Shown here: positions 54,400-64,000 of the stretch, one piece after another
How the letters are laid out: each line of letters starts with the position of its first letter
Numbering within the stretch: the first letter of the stretch is position 1
Origin: Tilletia caries
Taxonomy: Eukaryota; Basidiomycota; Exobasidiomycetes; Tilletiales; Tilletiaceae
Direction of reading: 5' to 3'
Length of the DNA stretch: 64,000 nucleotides
Assembly: GCA_032718865.1 (NCBI GenBank)
Contig: JALUTQ010000003.1
Span: 898,001 to 962,000 of the forward strand
Program-made: the position numbers and the translations under genes
Notes under the pieces: model-generated
What the model was told of the DNA's origin: nothing
The model's database searches: none
The model's input: only the letters and a program-made list of their open reading frames with translations

Positions 54400-56289
54400 T
54401 TACCACTCCTCATCGTCTTCATCATTCTTCGTCTTGGTCGAAGAAGCTGGTCCCGTGCCCGCTGCTGAAGACTCCATTGCCATTTCCGCCTCTTCTCCGA
54501 CCTGCTGTTGCACCTTGACGCCAACAGCTTCTGCACTCGTCATCATTTCCGAATCCCGAGACTCGTCCCCCTCGCGATCCCCCTCAGTCCCGTCAAGAGT
54601 AAAGACCAGCTCCATCTGATCCAGCAACCCGCCAGGCCCAGCCAGACCTTCCTTCCGCTCGATCTCGTCCTTCCTCTTCGCCTTCTTCTTGGCCTTCTTG
54701 AGATTCTCGCGCGAAAGTGTGCTGTTTGCCATGGCACCATCATGCTCTACTATAGATGGAATCGATCCGCCGACCTGTTGGTGCCGGGTAGATTGTTGGG
54801 CGCGATGCCGTTGGCGTGCCTTCCACGCTGGCTCATCTGCGACTTCGTCTTCTGGCGCTAGTGAGTCTGCGTTGTTTCCGCGACGACGTTTGCCGAGGGC
54901 TGACTTGCCGTTGCTGGCGGGCGACAGCGGTGGCTGTGTTGAGTCTGAGGCTGTTGGTTCCGCCTTGCTTGACGCTTTGCCCTTGCCCTTGCCGTCAGAA
55001 GGAGTAGGGTTAGAAGACGATACACCCGTTCCGGCGAATAATTCTGCGTCTGCTTGGCCGAGCAGACCAGCGAGGTCGAATGCTTCAGAGAAGGAGTTGA
55101 CGATGGCTGCCGATTGTTCGAGATCGGTCTGCTGCGGCTCTGCGATCGCCCGCTCGCCAGATGAAGAAGCAGCAGCGGCAGCGGCAACGTCCGCAATAGA
55201 ATTAGTTCCGATATCCATCTTGTCCTCATTGTCCTTCTTCTTGTCCTTGGAGAGTAGAGCAGAGGTGTGGAGCTTCGGCGGGACCGTGTAGAATGGTATC
55301 TTTCCTGTGTTCCAGTCATGGAGCAACGAGCGCGCCATGGCGTCTGTGTCCGGGATACCGCCCCGTCCAAGACGACCGCGCTGCAGGGCGAGACGAAGAA
55401 GGAAGTCTTGTGTGTCTGGTTGGGGAGCGGGAAAGGCTGGGTCAAAGACATCAGCAGAAGTTGACCTGACGTCGACGTTGTACAGCTTGTTCAGCATGTG
55501 AGCCGATACGCGAGTGAGAATCGCCTGGACGGGAAGAACCGGATCTTGAACCTGCTCGACCTTGATGACGTTCCTAAGCTGGACGACGCTCTGGTCCTCA
55601 TTATCGCCCGCATCGGAAAAGACGATTCCTGGACAGTCGAGCAGTCGGACGTGCTTGTCGAGCATGACTCCTTGCATGACCTTGGTGTGACCGGGAGTGG
55701 AAGCGACCGAACACACGCGCGCGCGCTTGAGGGAGTTGATGAGACTTGATTTGCCTACATTGGGAGCGCCAAAGATGCCGACGGTGAGGGATGTCTTGAG
55801 GTTGAGGTTGCGAGAGTAGTTCTTGAGGAGCTGAAGCAGAGACTGCGCGCCGAGAGCTGTCTGAGTCTTCTGATGCGGAGCGAGCGCGCCTGATCCGGAG
55901 GCGGAGTGCTTCTGACCGAGGTTGTCGCGCTGAGACTGTGTGCTCGACTTGAAGGCGAGGGTGGGGCAGTCATTCCGGAGATACTTTAGCCAGGCGAGTA
56001 CGTTGTCTTGAGGAACGAGGTCAATCTTGTTCAGGATAAACACGATGCGTTTGTTCTGAGAGAGGATGAGTCTCTCAGTGGCGATAGATCGAGATCCGAG
56101 TGGGTCGCGTGCGTCGAGAACCTGGAGGAGGACGTCGGAGAGGGAGATGACCTTCTTGAGCTCACGGAAGTACGCCTTCAGCGAGGCATCGGACCGAGAC
56201 CCGGTCGGGTCAGACGCAGACGCAAAGGCGAGCTCGTCGGGGTCCTGCGAGGAAGCGGCGAGCGCGAGGGCAGAGACTCCGGACGACAT
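54400..56289 (-). CDS. Nucleostemin-family nucleolar GTPase (GNL3/Grn1/Nug1-like)
   Basis: Single exon, 629 aa from the ATG at 56289. It has the circularly permuted GTPase order of the YawG/YlqF family: DARDP (59-63), G4 NKID (87-90), then G1 GAPNVGKSSL (174-183), then G3 DCPG (218-221). A C-terminal helical region follows, with an Asp/Ser-rich middle, a basic stretch (LKKAKKKAKRKDEIERKE) and an acidic end. Members such as Grn1, Nug1 and nucleostemin help 60S export or pre-rRNA processing. Relatives normally start with a long basic N-terminal domain; here the frame begins almost directly before the GTPase core. Only 460 bp separate it from the SYG1 stop codon, so the domain is missing or in an unseen exon. 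Confidence 0.85.
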   Translation of the reverse strand: MSSGVSALALAASSQDPDELAFASASDPTGSRSDASLKAYFRELKKVISLSDVLLQVLDARDPLGSRSIATERLILSQNKRIVFILNKIDLVPQDNVLAWLKYLRNDCPTLAFKSSTQSQRDNLGQKHSASGSGALAPHQKTQTALGAQSLLQLLKNYSRNLNLKTSLTVGIFGAPNVGKSSLINSLKRARVCSVASTPGHTKVMQGVMLDKHVRLLDCPGIVFSDAGDNEDQSVVQLRNVIKVEQVQDPVLPVQAILTRVSAHMLNKLYNVDVRSTSADVFDPAFPAPQPDTQDFLLRLALQRGRLGRGGIPDTDAMARSLLHDWNTGKIPFYTVPPKLHTSALLSKDKKKDNEDKMDIGTNSIADVAAAAAASSSGERAIAEPQQTDLEQSAAIVNSFSEAFDLAGLLGQADAELFAGTGVSSSNPTPSDGKGKGKASSKAEPTASDSTQPPLSPASNGKSALGKRRRGNNADSLAPEDEVADEPAWKARQRHRAQQSTRHQQVGGSIPSIVEHDGAMANSTLSRENLKKAKKKAKRKDEIERKEGLAGPGGLLDQMELVFTLDGTEGDREGDESRDSEMMTSAEAVGVKVQQQVGEEAEMAMESSAAGTGPASSTKTKNDEDDEEW

Positions 56290-56749
56290 CCTTGATCAGG
56301 TAGAGAAGCAAGTCAGTCTGAAGTGGTGGGAGAGCATCATCGGGCAGGCCTTCCCACAAAAAAGTTGAGAAGGTTGTCGGTGATTCGCCAACTTTCTCTC
56401 AAACGCCGCCTGCTGAAAGGCTCCGAGGCCGCTCTGTCTGTCGTTGGCAAGTGCTCAGAACGATCCTATTACTTCCTACATACTTCCTACTGCTGCCTGC
56501 AGCGAACGAAACGTGGTTCTGTTGTTCCGTGTTCGAGGACGCCTGAAGCGTGCCACTGTGTATTCCGGGTGGGTATCCGAACGAGAAGAGGAAACAAGAG
56601 CACTGGGCAACCAAAGAAAGATGACGCAGGGGAAGGAAGGATCGAGTGGGCCAAATCGCAAGGCCGTTCCGATTGAGCTCCGATATTTCCTCGCCAGTAC
56701 CAGAGGTAGGGAGGGCCGTGTCCGCCATTCTTCCGTCCGTTGAGGATCT
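56290..56749. other. Short gap between SYG1 and nucleostemin-like gene
   Basis: 460 bp on the minus strand between the SYG1 stop codon and the GTPase start. I searched both strands for the basic N-terminal exon expected for the GTPase and did not find one. Open frames here carry no recognisable features. Confidence 0.35.
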
Positions 56750-59700
56750 TCAGCTCTCAGTGTTTGTCGCTGAAGCTCCCTGTTGAGGCTCCCGACCGAC
56801 CTCTTTCTTCCCACCGTCGCGGTCGTCATTCTGCAGAGAAAAAGCGCAGACGCATGTGAGCGCTTTACTTCAGTCTTCCTTGCGCTGCAGGTCACCCGAT
56901 CGTATCCTAGGACTCACCTTTGGAGCTGAAGATAGACCAGGAGCTTCATCTGGTGCCGGTCCGAGCGCGTCTGAATTGCGATCCGACATACCCTCGCCCT
57001 CCGCACCTGGTGCCATTCGCTCCTCCGCGAATGGATCCGAGTGCTGGTCAGAGTCTTTCCGCTTGAAGGTCTCGGACAGTTTGAATATGTTGCGCCGTTG
57101 CTTCTTGCTCGAAGGTCCTTCGTCCTCGTCCAGATCTTCCTCGGCGACCCGAATTCCGTGCGTGTAGGGAAGCGGTACGTCCTTGACGACTCGGAAGTCA
57201 TCGGCGTTACCGAGATGTTCGTTCTCGAGACGATACATGTTCCATTGCCATCTCCGCAGTGCTTCGAGCAGGGCAATGATGAAGATCTTCATGAGAGAAG
57301 ATGCCGGCCCGGGTATGAGGTAGATCTGCAGCGAGCGGATCGTGTAGTGAGCGGCTGAGTCCAGGAGTGAAACCAGGATCGAACAGCTTTTATAACTTAC
57401 GACCCAAGCAAACCGGATGATCACGTTCGAAACAATTGCGAAGTAGTAGAGGAAGGGCCATTCGTAGTAGAGATCATTGCGCAGGTACGGCCAGCGCGCC
57501 CGAGGGTCCAACAGACCCCAACTTTTTGATGAAAAGTCAAGGTCTTGTCAGTGGCTATACCGCAGGGCGATCAGCGAATTGGGAAACTTACTCGATTTTA
57601 AGGTCCCATGCGCTGGTATATATAGAATAGATGCATCCGAAGACGCTGAGGCGACCAAAAAGCAGACATAGAGGATCAGCGAGGAGATGAGCTCAAGGCG
57701 GTGTCAAGCACCAACTCACCACCAGACGATCAAGTCACGGGTTCGATTCGATCCGTGATACCGATAGTTGAAGTAAAAGAACTGATTCAGGATGGATCTG
57801 CGAGTCTCGGGTCGGGGTCAGCGTGAAATTCCCTCTGCCGCATAAGGAATGCAGCTCGAATGCACTCACGTCGTGTACTTCCCGGCATTGATCAGGTGTA
57901 TCCTGGCCTTCATATCGCTGTCGATCCAACGGCGCCAACACTGTATGAAACGTATGAAGGGGGGCAGCGCACCAAGTACCGGGGTCCAGAAGGTGCCATT
58001 AGGCTCGCAAGTGTCAATCGCACTGGGGATCCAGAGCGAAGTCAGCAACGTGGAGCTCCCGTCCAGATCTACGAGTCAAACTTACGGCCACTGGCGTTGA
58101 TACTACGATTTTTATGTAGGCCAGGTGTTCAGTACAGTGTACATTCGCTCAAAGGTTTTACCAGCTTACCTGGCATCCGATGAACCATAATGTCGCAAAC
58201 GACCATACGAGAGAATTCAGCTCGTCTCCGAGCTGAAGCACAAAGAGCAATAAATTGGTAAGCTTGCATAGTGACCGACGCCACAGACATCAGAATGGCA
58301 AGAAGCACTCACGAAGAAGTCTCTGAATTCGACGCGAGACAGAATTCCGGCCTGGAAGACTCTGAGCAAACTTCGTACCAGCCATCTTCTGCTCGGCAAT
58401 GAAAGGAATGGGACCGGCATCAGGAGCACCACCAACACGGTCACGATCCACACCTGGTGCGGACGACAGGTGAGCCATCAGCTTCTTACAGTGTCTTTGA
58501 ACAGAATGATCCGAGCTAAAGAGACTCACAAGCGGCCATGTTGTCGGAGCTATCTTGTCCGGGAACGGATTGAGGAAGGTTACCCAGAAGCAGAGCGACA
58601 GCATCAAGAGGAACAATGCTGGAAGCTCAAAGTACTGGTGATAATCTGCCATTGTCCGCACGTCGAATTCCTGGTCGGGCACAATTGCAAAGTTGTGAGT
58701 TTCGATTGTTTGCCTGAAGCAAAAGAGGCATGCCAAACTCACAAAGATGAACACGTAGTTGACCCTCGTCCTGCGCCAAGCTGCCAAATTCAGCCCGAAT
58801 AGAAAGGCAAAGAGCGCAGGGAGGAACAGCGCGCCGTAAACACGCATCAGCGCTGGCCACTGGGGGATGTCGAGCTTCGTCGCAGGCTCAACAGCTTTGA
58901 CAAGACCAGCGACCGTCGCACATAACGCTACGCCAAGGAAAATACCGGCCTTGAAGACTGAAATGTGGTGGGACTGGTGAGGAAGGGAGCTGCTCAGTGT
59001 CGCAAAGGCGTTTCCTGATCGTAAACGCTCGCGAGCCTTCTTGGAATCACCGTGTTCGAAAAAGAACGTGTACAGCTCCTCTGTGCTTTTCAAGAGTCGC
59101 TCGATCTCTTCCGATTTTACGAGCATCGATCGTGCGACACGTGCCTTGAAGAAGGCGTCGGAGCAATGGACACCTGTTTGCTTCTGTAGCTTCTTCAGAA
59201 TCTTGGCGCTGCAGCAGTTCAATCAAATGGTCAGCATGGGCCTGACATGAAGCTTGATCAACCTTGATGCTTACAGTGCTGTGCGATTCAGAGTCCGGAA
59301 ATCCTTGATCAGCTCCAGAAGGCGGTACTCTTCCAGAACTGCAGCCTTCATTTTCTTTTTGGCGCTTCGGTAACGCTCCGGATCATGAGAGAGAGCAGCA
59401 GCCTCATTCGCCCGCCTGATTTCTTCATCTGCTGCCGTGAAGAGTTGACCCTTGGTGAAGTGCGGGATCCGGGACAGGGCGAGGGATCGGCGCTCAGCGC
59501 CTTCGTCCCAATAGCCTGGTTGGGATGGATCTGAAAGAACTGGAGTCGCAGATGCGCCCGAGCCACGTCGTTCCGTTGCTTCTTGCCCGCCGACAAGCCC
59601 ACGCCTCCCGTCCACCGATGTTATTCGTGCAGGCAGGGCCGAAACGACGCTGGAAATCTTCGGCATGCGACTGGATGCCAAATTGAGAACAGCGTCTGAG

Positions 59701-60957
59701 GCCACTTTCCTTACGGTGGAGCCTTGATTATGGCTCTTGAACTGAATTCGATGTTGAGCCAGTTCTTGGAGCTGGAGAGCAAGTACCTCGAAGCGATCGA
59801 GAGCTTGCTTTTCCCGGGCTTCCAGGAAGGCAATGACGCGCCTAATCTGGTGGTTCGTAGTTGATGTAAGCGCTTGAGTTTAGCCCGCCCAGCCGAGTCG
59901 AAAGAACTCACCTCGGAGTCAAGAGCCAGAAAAATTTTCCTTTCCTCTTGGTCAAAGTTTTCCTGGATGATTTGGCTCAGATTTTCCGGATACGAGGCTG
60001 TGTCCGTACAGTTATAATTCGTCAATGTCTGTGAAGGAAAAGGAGCGGACGAGCAGGCGCACCTTTTGTCTTAGATTTGCCAGCCTTTTGTGAAGCAGCT
60101 TGAGTGGACCGCGTGCGTACAGCGTTCGCGGACCCGCTCTCTGCTAAAGGCGGTCTCGACACTGCGCTTGATGCGCCTTGAGAGGTGTCGGCGACGTTAA
60201 AGCGCAGGTGAGTAGATCCTTGCTCCGCCCGAGCTTGAGACCCGGTTGGTGATCCAAGGCTGCCACGATTGGCATCGCTTGTCTCAGTCGCGAGGTCTTC
60301 CTTGGGATGGGTGGGACTAGAGCCATTTTGTTGGACCGCCGTCTGATCCGTATCATTTGTGCGAACCCTGCCATGCAGATCTAGGGTATGATCTTCATCG
60401 ATGTGAAGCCCAGTCCCTTCCAGGCTGATTGGCTCAACCCTTCGATTTGCCTCAAGGTCTCCCTGGCCCGAGCGCTGCACGGGCTGGCGTTCAGAGCCTG
60501 CAGCGCCGTAGGTGGGGCTTTGCGGAGCGAAGAATCCAGAACTCCCGTGCTCGACAGAGCTAGAGCGTCGAACGCGCAAGATGGAGGCGGCGCTCTCCAT
60601 GACGTGTAGTTTGGGGCGACCTGATGACTTGCTCGTTGTCTTGGAGAGATCTAGCGACAGGCGCTGCGTCCGGTGATCAGCAACGCGCTTGATGAGCTTT
60701 TTCAGGCCACTGTAGTTGACATAGCTTCGACGCCATTCAGGTACCGAGGCGTCCTGTAACGAGCCGTCGTTGGAAGAGACACACGGACTTTCAGTCACGC
60801 GTTCATGAACGATCTACATACTTCTTCCACTGACCTCCAGATAGCGAGCACTTTGGACCAACGAGATAGTCAAGAGAGAAAGTAACACACCACGATCTGT
60901 CAGCCTGTGCGATGCTGAACAAGGATTTGACGTCTGCGAATGTACATACAACTTCAT
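56750..60957 (-). CDS. SYG1: SPX-EXS phosphate transporter, SYG1/XPR1-like
   Basis: A gene of more than ten exons. Exon 1 (60957-60950) has only 8 nt and exon 2 (60850-60835) only 16 nt; together they give MKFARYLE. Exon 3 (60753-60063) continues DASVPEWRRSYVNYSGLKKL, the start of the SPX domain. The SPX continues in exons at 59997-59912 and 59846-59275 (EERKIFLALDSE, AFLEAREKQALDRFE), then TALAKILKKLQKQTGVH. Hydrophobic spans and the EXS domain follow (LCFWVTFLNPFPDK, WPYLRNDLYYEWPFLYY). Typical EXS ends are RRWQWNMYRLENEH and VVKDVPLPY. The last exon encodes an acidic tail and stops at 56752-56750. SPX domains sense inositol pyrophosphates; XPR1 exports phosphate. A Ser-rich insert lengthens the SPX region between its helices. 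Confidence 0.88.
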
Positions 60958-61426
60958 TGCAAGGAGTGCTGATCGGCATACAAGGAAGGGGAAACGACAG
61001 TGCCGAGCTCGCTCGAGCGGAGGCGGGTGGAAGTGGACGACTGTCTACCGCCGTATCAGCGTTCCCAGGACGCGGCGCGAAGTTGAGGAGCGCACACGCA
61101 GTCTGAGGATGCCTTGAAGGAGGAGTGAGCTGGGCGATGGATGGAATCAGCGATTCATTGTTGTCGCACGTTCGGAACTGGAAAGAGTCAAGCCGCTTCG
61201 AATTTCGGGGGCAGTAGCCCATCAGATACTCGTCATAGAAAGGGACAGACACTGTTGTGAATACAGAGCCGGGATCGGGTCCGGTCAAAGGCCAGAATCT
61301 GTCGTTCACAGGGCCGGAATCCTTTCCATAGACAGCTGGTTCCTGGCCACACAGAAGCCAACCAACAACAACAACACACGTCCAGGCAACAACACGAGAA
61401 CAACACTTCCTCTCTGCTCGACTCCA
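60958..61426. promoter_or_regulatory. Divergent region between SYG1 and the Cys-motif gene
   Basis: 469 bp between two divergent start codons. No TATA box or motif cluster stands out. A short CA-rich stretch (61355-61420) precedes the right-hand start. Confidence 0.3.
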
Positions 61427-63097
61427 ATGGCGCGCACAACACCAGGAGGACAGGCTGCGCAGCGTGCGGGTGAGTTGATCTGGCCGCTGTAGTCTGTACT
61501 CTGTACAGTGTACTGGGCTGGGCTTGTAGCTGGCTTGCATCGATCTCTTTCGTTCTCCTGTAGCTCCTCGCTGTCGCAAAGGATGCAAGGATCCTGACAA
61601 CCCAATCTTAGGCGCAATCAAGGCAAACTGCAGCTGCAGTCGTCCAAAGGGACGTCTTCGTGCCGGTGCGTTTCGTGACTCTTCGTATTGCTCAGCCTGC
61701 TTCTCTGCACTAACCTGGTTCTCTCATTTCTCTTGGTCTCATGCAGATGTGCCTACCATTACTTCCGCAGCAACTGCTCCCGCCGCTGCCGCAAATTCTA
61801 CTCCCGCCGCTGCCTCACCTCCTTCGCCTGCTGCCGCAGACACCGTGGCGGAAGCCTTGCGAGTGGCAGACGAAGCTCTGAGACTTGAAGCCGCACGATC
61901 TGCCGTACCGGCGTCGGCGTCCGCGCAGGATCGGCTCTCCTCTCCTCCATCGCTCCGCATTCTTCCGTTGTTTGCGCGCACAGCACCCGTGGCAGAAGGC
62001 GATGCCTCTCCTTCTGGTTCTGGCGTCGGCGATGAACAAATGCTAGGAGGCGTTAATTCCCCTCCCGGCTTTCCCCTATCGCGACAGGCACACGGCACAA
62101 TTCACAATAATAATTCTGCGCATGGTGATGATGGGGACGATAGGGAAACACGAGCTGCAGACATGGACATTGATCTCGATGAAGGTGCGCATCACCACAT
62201 ACAGATTTCTGCTATTGCACATGACGCTGAGCTGCTCACTTCACATATTACAGAGGCAGATGCTGGAAATGCTGCTGATGGAGTCTCGTCGTCTTCTGAG
62301 TCTGCAGCAGGCAATAAAAAGAAGACAAAGGAAATCAGTGACGCTGAAGGCGCAAGTATCTGGCGTGAGTTACGGTTGCTTCAAGTCTCTAGATGACCAG
62401 ATATGCTGTTCATGCCGCCCAATGCCCATCATACTGAAGTTCCTTTCTCAATTTCTCAGTGGACATAGACAATGCACACGCTCAGCTGCTGAAGGATAAG
62501 GTCAAGTACCAGACCAATCCAGAAGCGCGAGCCAGGTACTTGAGACGCTGTGTGTGGAGGGTTGCTCGCTCTGTGAGTATGAATCATAACACAGGTTGAT
62601 ACAGCTACCACATTGTACATGGTTCATGGATGAAGGAACTTATGAACTCCTTTTAGGTTGCTATGCTAGGTGCGCGAACAGGAACGGCCGTGTTCTTCGG
62701 ATTTGCCCAGCTGGAGCCCGGCAAGCACAGGCTCCCCCATTACGTCTACGCCGATCCCGTTCTATGTGATCCTTCTCGGGGCTCGCTTCATGACATGGCA
62801 GCGGCCATGTTCAAAACTTTCGTGAAGGAGACCGACTTCTACAGGGAGAGTCAGCGCGTTAACATCGTCAATCAGCTGCGAGAGCGTCACGAGTGGCAGC
62901 AGAAGGAGATGGAATATCAGGACAAGATCCGTCAGCTCCAGGCTCGCGTCGCTGCTCAGGACATCGCTCAAGCATCAACAGTTCAAGCCCAAGATCTGCT
63001 TGCCAATGCTGCGTCCACGTCCAACCTCGCATCGCTTGCAATGGTATCCTCCGACACCCACTCAGGCGTGCGAGAGAGGCAGGAAGGGAACGAGTGA
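61427..63097 (+). CDS. Protein with N-terminal Cys motif and C-terminal coiled coil, unrecognised
   Basis: Five exons (61427-61469, 61564-61665, 61747-62364, 62460-62572, 62657-63097) encode about 438 aa with closed phases. The N-terminus has a cysteine motif, RCRKGCKDPDNPILGAIK then ANCSCSR, with spacing C-x3-C-x13-C-x-C, possibly a small metal-binding or DNA-binding fold. A long Ala/Ser/Pro-rich and acidic linker follows. The C-terminal half holds a conserved-looking block (SVAMLGARTGTAVFFGFAQL, PHYVYADPVLCDPSRGS, AAMFKTFVKETDFYRES) and ends in a coiled coil (RERHEWQQKEMEYQDKIRQL). I do not recognise it. It converges tightly on the KDZ transposase (52 bp between stop codons), so it may belong to the same mobile unit; that is inference. 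Confidence 0.6.
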
Positions 63098-63149
63098 CGG
63101 CGAAGAGTGACACGTGAGTGAGTTGCGATTGTGGAAGACTGGCTCTACG

Positions 63150-64000
63150 CTAGCTGACAAGTATGTTTCCCATCTCCAGCGCCCGCTTGCGATTCCATAT
63201 CGACAGGAAGTGTTCCACCAGCGCAAGTGCATGTTCCTGAGAGCAATACGAAACCGATTTCTTGATCCTGGCCAATCCTGCGTTACCGGACTCGGCGGCG
63301 GAGCTGTTGAGGCGATGGAGATCTTGATTGACACCCATATATGTACTGAGGAAAGAGGAAGTACTGAACTTGGTATGACCATGCTGATGCATCTGGTCGA
63401 CGACAAACAGTGTGTTTTGGAAGAACTCTGGTTCACGATGAAGAGAGTAGGGTGCAAGCTGGCAAGCAAAGTCGTACACGATCACTTCTGGGGCGACTGG
63501 CCAGAACCGATAGATGGCAGAGAACACATCATTCCTACCTTCTGCCTTTGGTATAGCATGGAGCCCCACGCAGATTAGGTGCCTGCACCACAATGCCATC
63601 AGTCCGCCCGTTCGTTTGGCGGTGACATAGGCCGTAAAGTACTTGCGACAGTGATCCGAACCCATGGCCTCGTTGTCCTGCTGTATGCTGTCATCCACAT
63701 GGATCCCACCCTTATCCTCAATCTTCGAATACCACTTGCGCTCGCGCACAGGCTTGGCTCCATAGAGAACGCCGCTCTGGAAGAAAGGAACCTCCTCAGC
63801 TTGATCCGCGTCTACCGTCACAGCTGGATTGCTTGGACGACGAGTTTCCACTGCGTTCGATTCGACTACGCCCAACACGAGAAGCTGGTGGACGACGAGA
63901 GCAGCAGTCTTGACGAGCAGAAAGCGTATCTTGACGATTGCGAGCGACGGATGAGCGAATTGATCCTGGTATGCCAGCAAGAGAAGACCAATCGCAGGAC
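63150..64000 (-). mobile_element. KDZ-type (Kyakuja-Dileera-Zisupton) transposase, partial
   Basis: A minus-strand frame open to the window edge; the 5' part is outside. It reads HCRKYFTAYVTAKRTGGLMA, then LWCRHLICVGLHAIPKAEGR, VIVYDFACQLAPYSLHREPE, FFQNTLFVVDQMHQHGHTKF, STYMGVNQDLHRLNSSAAES and ALALVEHFLSIWNRKR. The GLMALWCRH block, the YDFACQL motif with its Asp, and the VDQMHQHGHTKF motif are characteristic of KDZ transposases, which are widespread in basidiomycetes. The frame ends at 63150. No terminal repeats are visible inside the window. The first residues at the window edge may be intron rather than exon, because the opposite strand also looks protein-like there. Confidence 0.75.

Noticed and set aside
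63114..63578. Plus-strand frame of 154 codons at the right edge
   Set aside because: Antisense to the KDZ transposase, whose motifs are unmistakable on the minus strand.

Overview
The window is nuclear DNA of a basidiomycete fungus. The genes are GC-rich and split by short (about 45-115 nt, occasionally longer) GT-AG introns. The proteins are typically fungal (JIP5, NOP14, CLP1, COQ11, DUS3, SYG1/XPR1, a Flo8-type LisH regulator), with many long Gln and Ser/Pro tracts. The right end holds a KDZ-type transposase, a family common in basidiomycetes. I cannot name the species; a smut-related or similar high-GC lineage is my guess.

Layout. 1-8 kb: the 3' part of a JIP5/WDR55-like WD40 protein, an unrecognised two-membrane-segment protein, a SurE-domain phosphatase and a seven-exon CLP1 RNA kinase. 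8.7-23.3 kb: two very large low-complexity proteins transcribed divergently, a 1737-aa Gln-rich LisH (Flo8/LUFS) regulator and a 2508-aa coiled-coil protein. They share a 1.2-kb promoter region with four CACGTG boxes. 23-31 kb: an orphan 3' fragment of proteasome ATPase RPT3, a compact SWIM-domain protein (SWS1/ZSWIM7-like), NOP14, a small spliced unknown protein and COQ11. 32-42 kb: a mitochondrial MRH4-like DEAD-box helicase carrying a homopolymer frameshift, a small ORF, a small secreted four-cysteine protein, a Gln-rich nuclear-type protein and a secreted GH128-like glycoside hydrolase. 43-49.6 kb: a coiled-coil protein, DUS3 tRNA-dihydrouridine synthase and a PPR-like protein. 49.7-52.6 kb: nested transposons. 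53-61 kb: an unknown Lys/Ala-rich protein, a nucleostemin-family GTPase and an SPX-EXS phosphate transporter (SYG1/XPR1). 61.4-64 kb: an unknown Cys-motif protein convergent with a truncated KDZ transposase.

Most genes are housekeeping: ribosome biogenesis (JIP5, NOP14, nucleostemin-like), RNA processing (CLP1, DUS3), mitochondrial function (MRH4-like, COQ11, PPR) and phosphate handling (SYG1). They do not form one pathway. The accessory material is the nested element at 49.7-52.6 kb. It is a CACTA-like element with 12-bp inverted ends, an AAC target duplication and a 31-bp hairpin, and it has been invaded by a Tc1/mariner copy with perfect 31-bp ends and a frameshifted transposase. Exon models below were worked out by eye from splice sites, reading phase and family similarity; no search was run.
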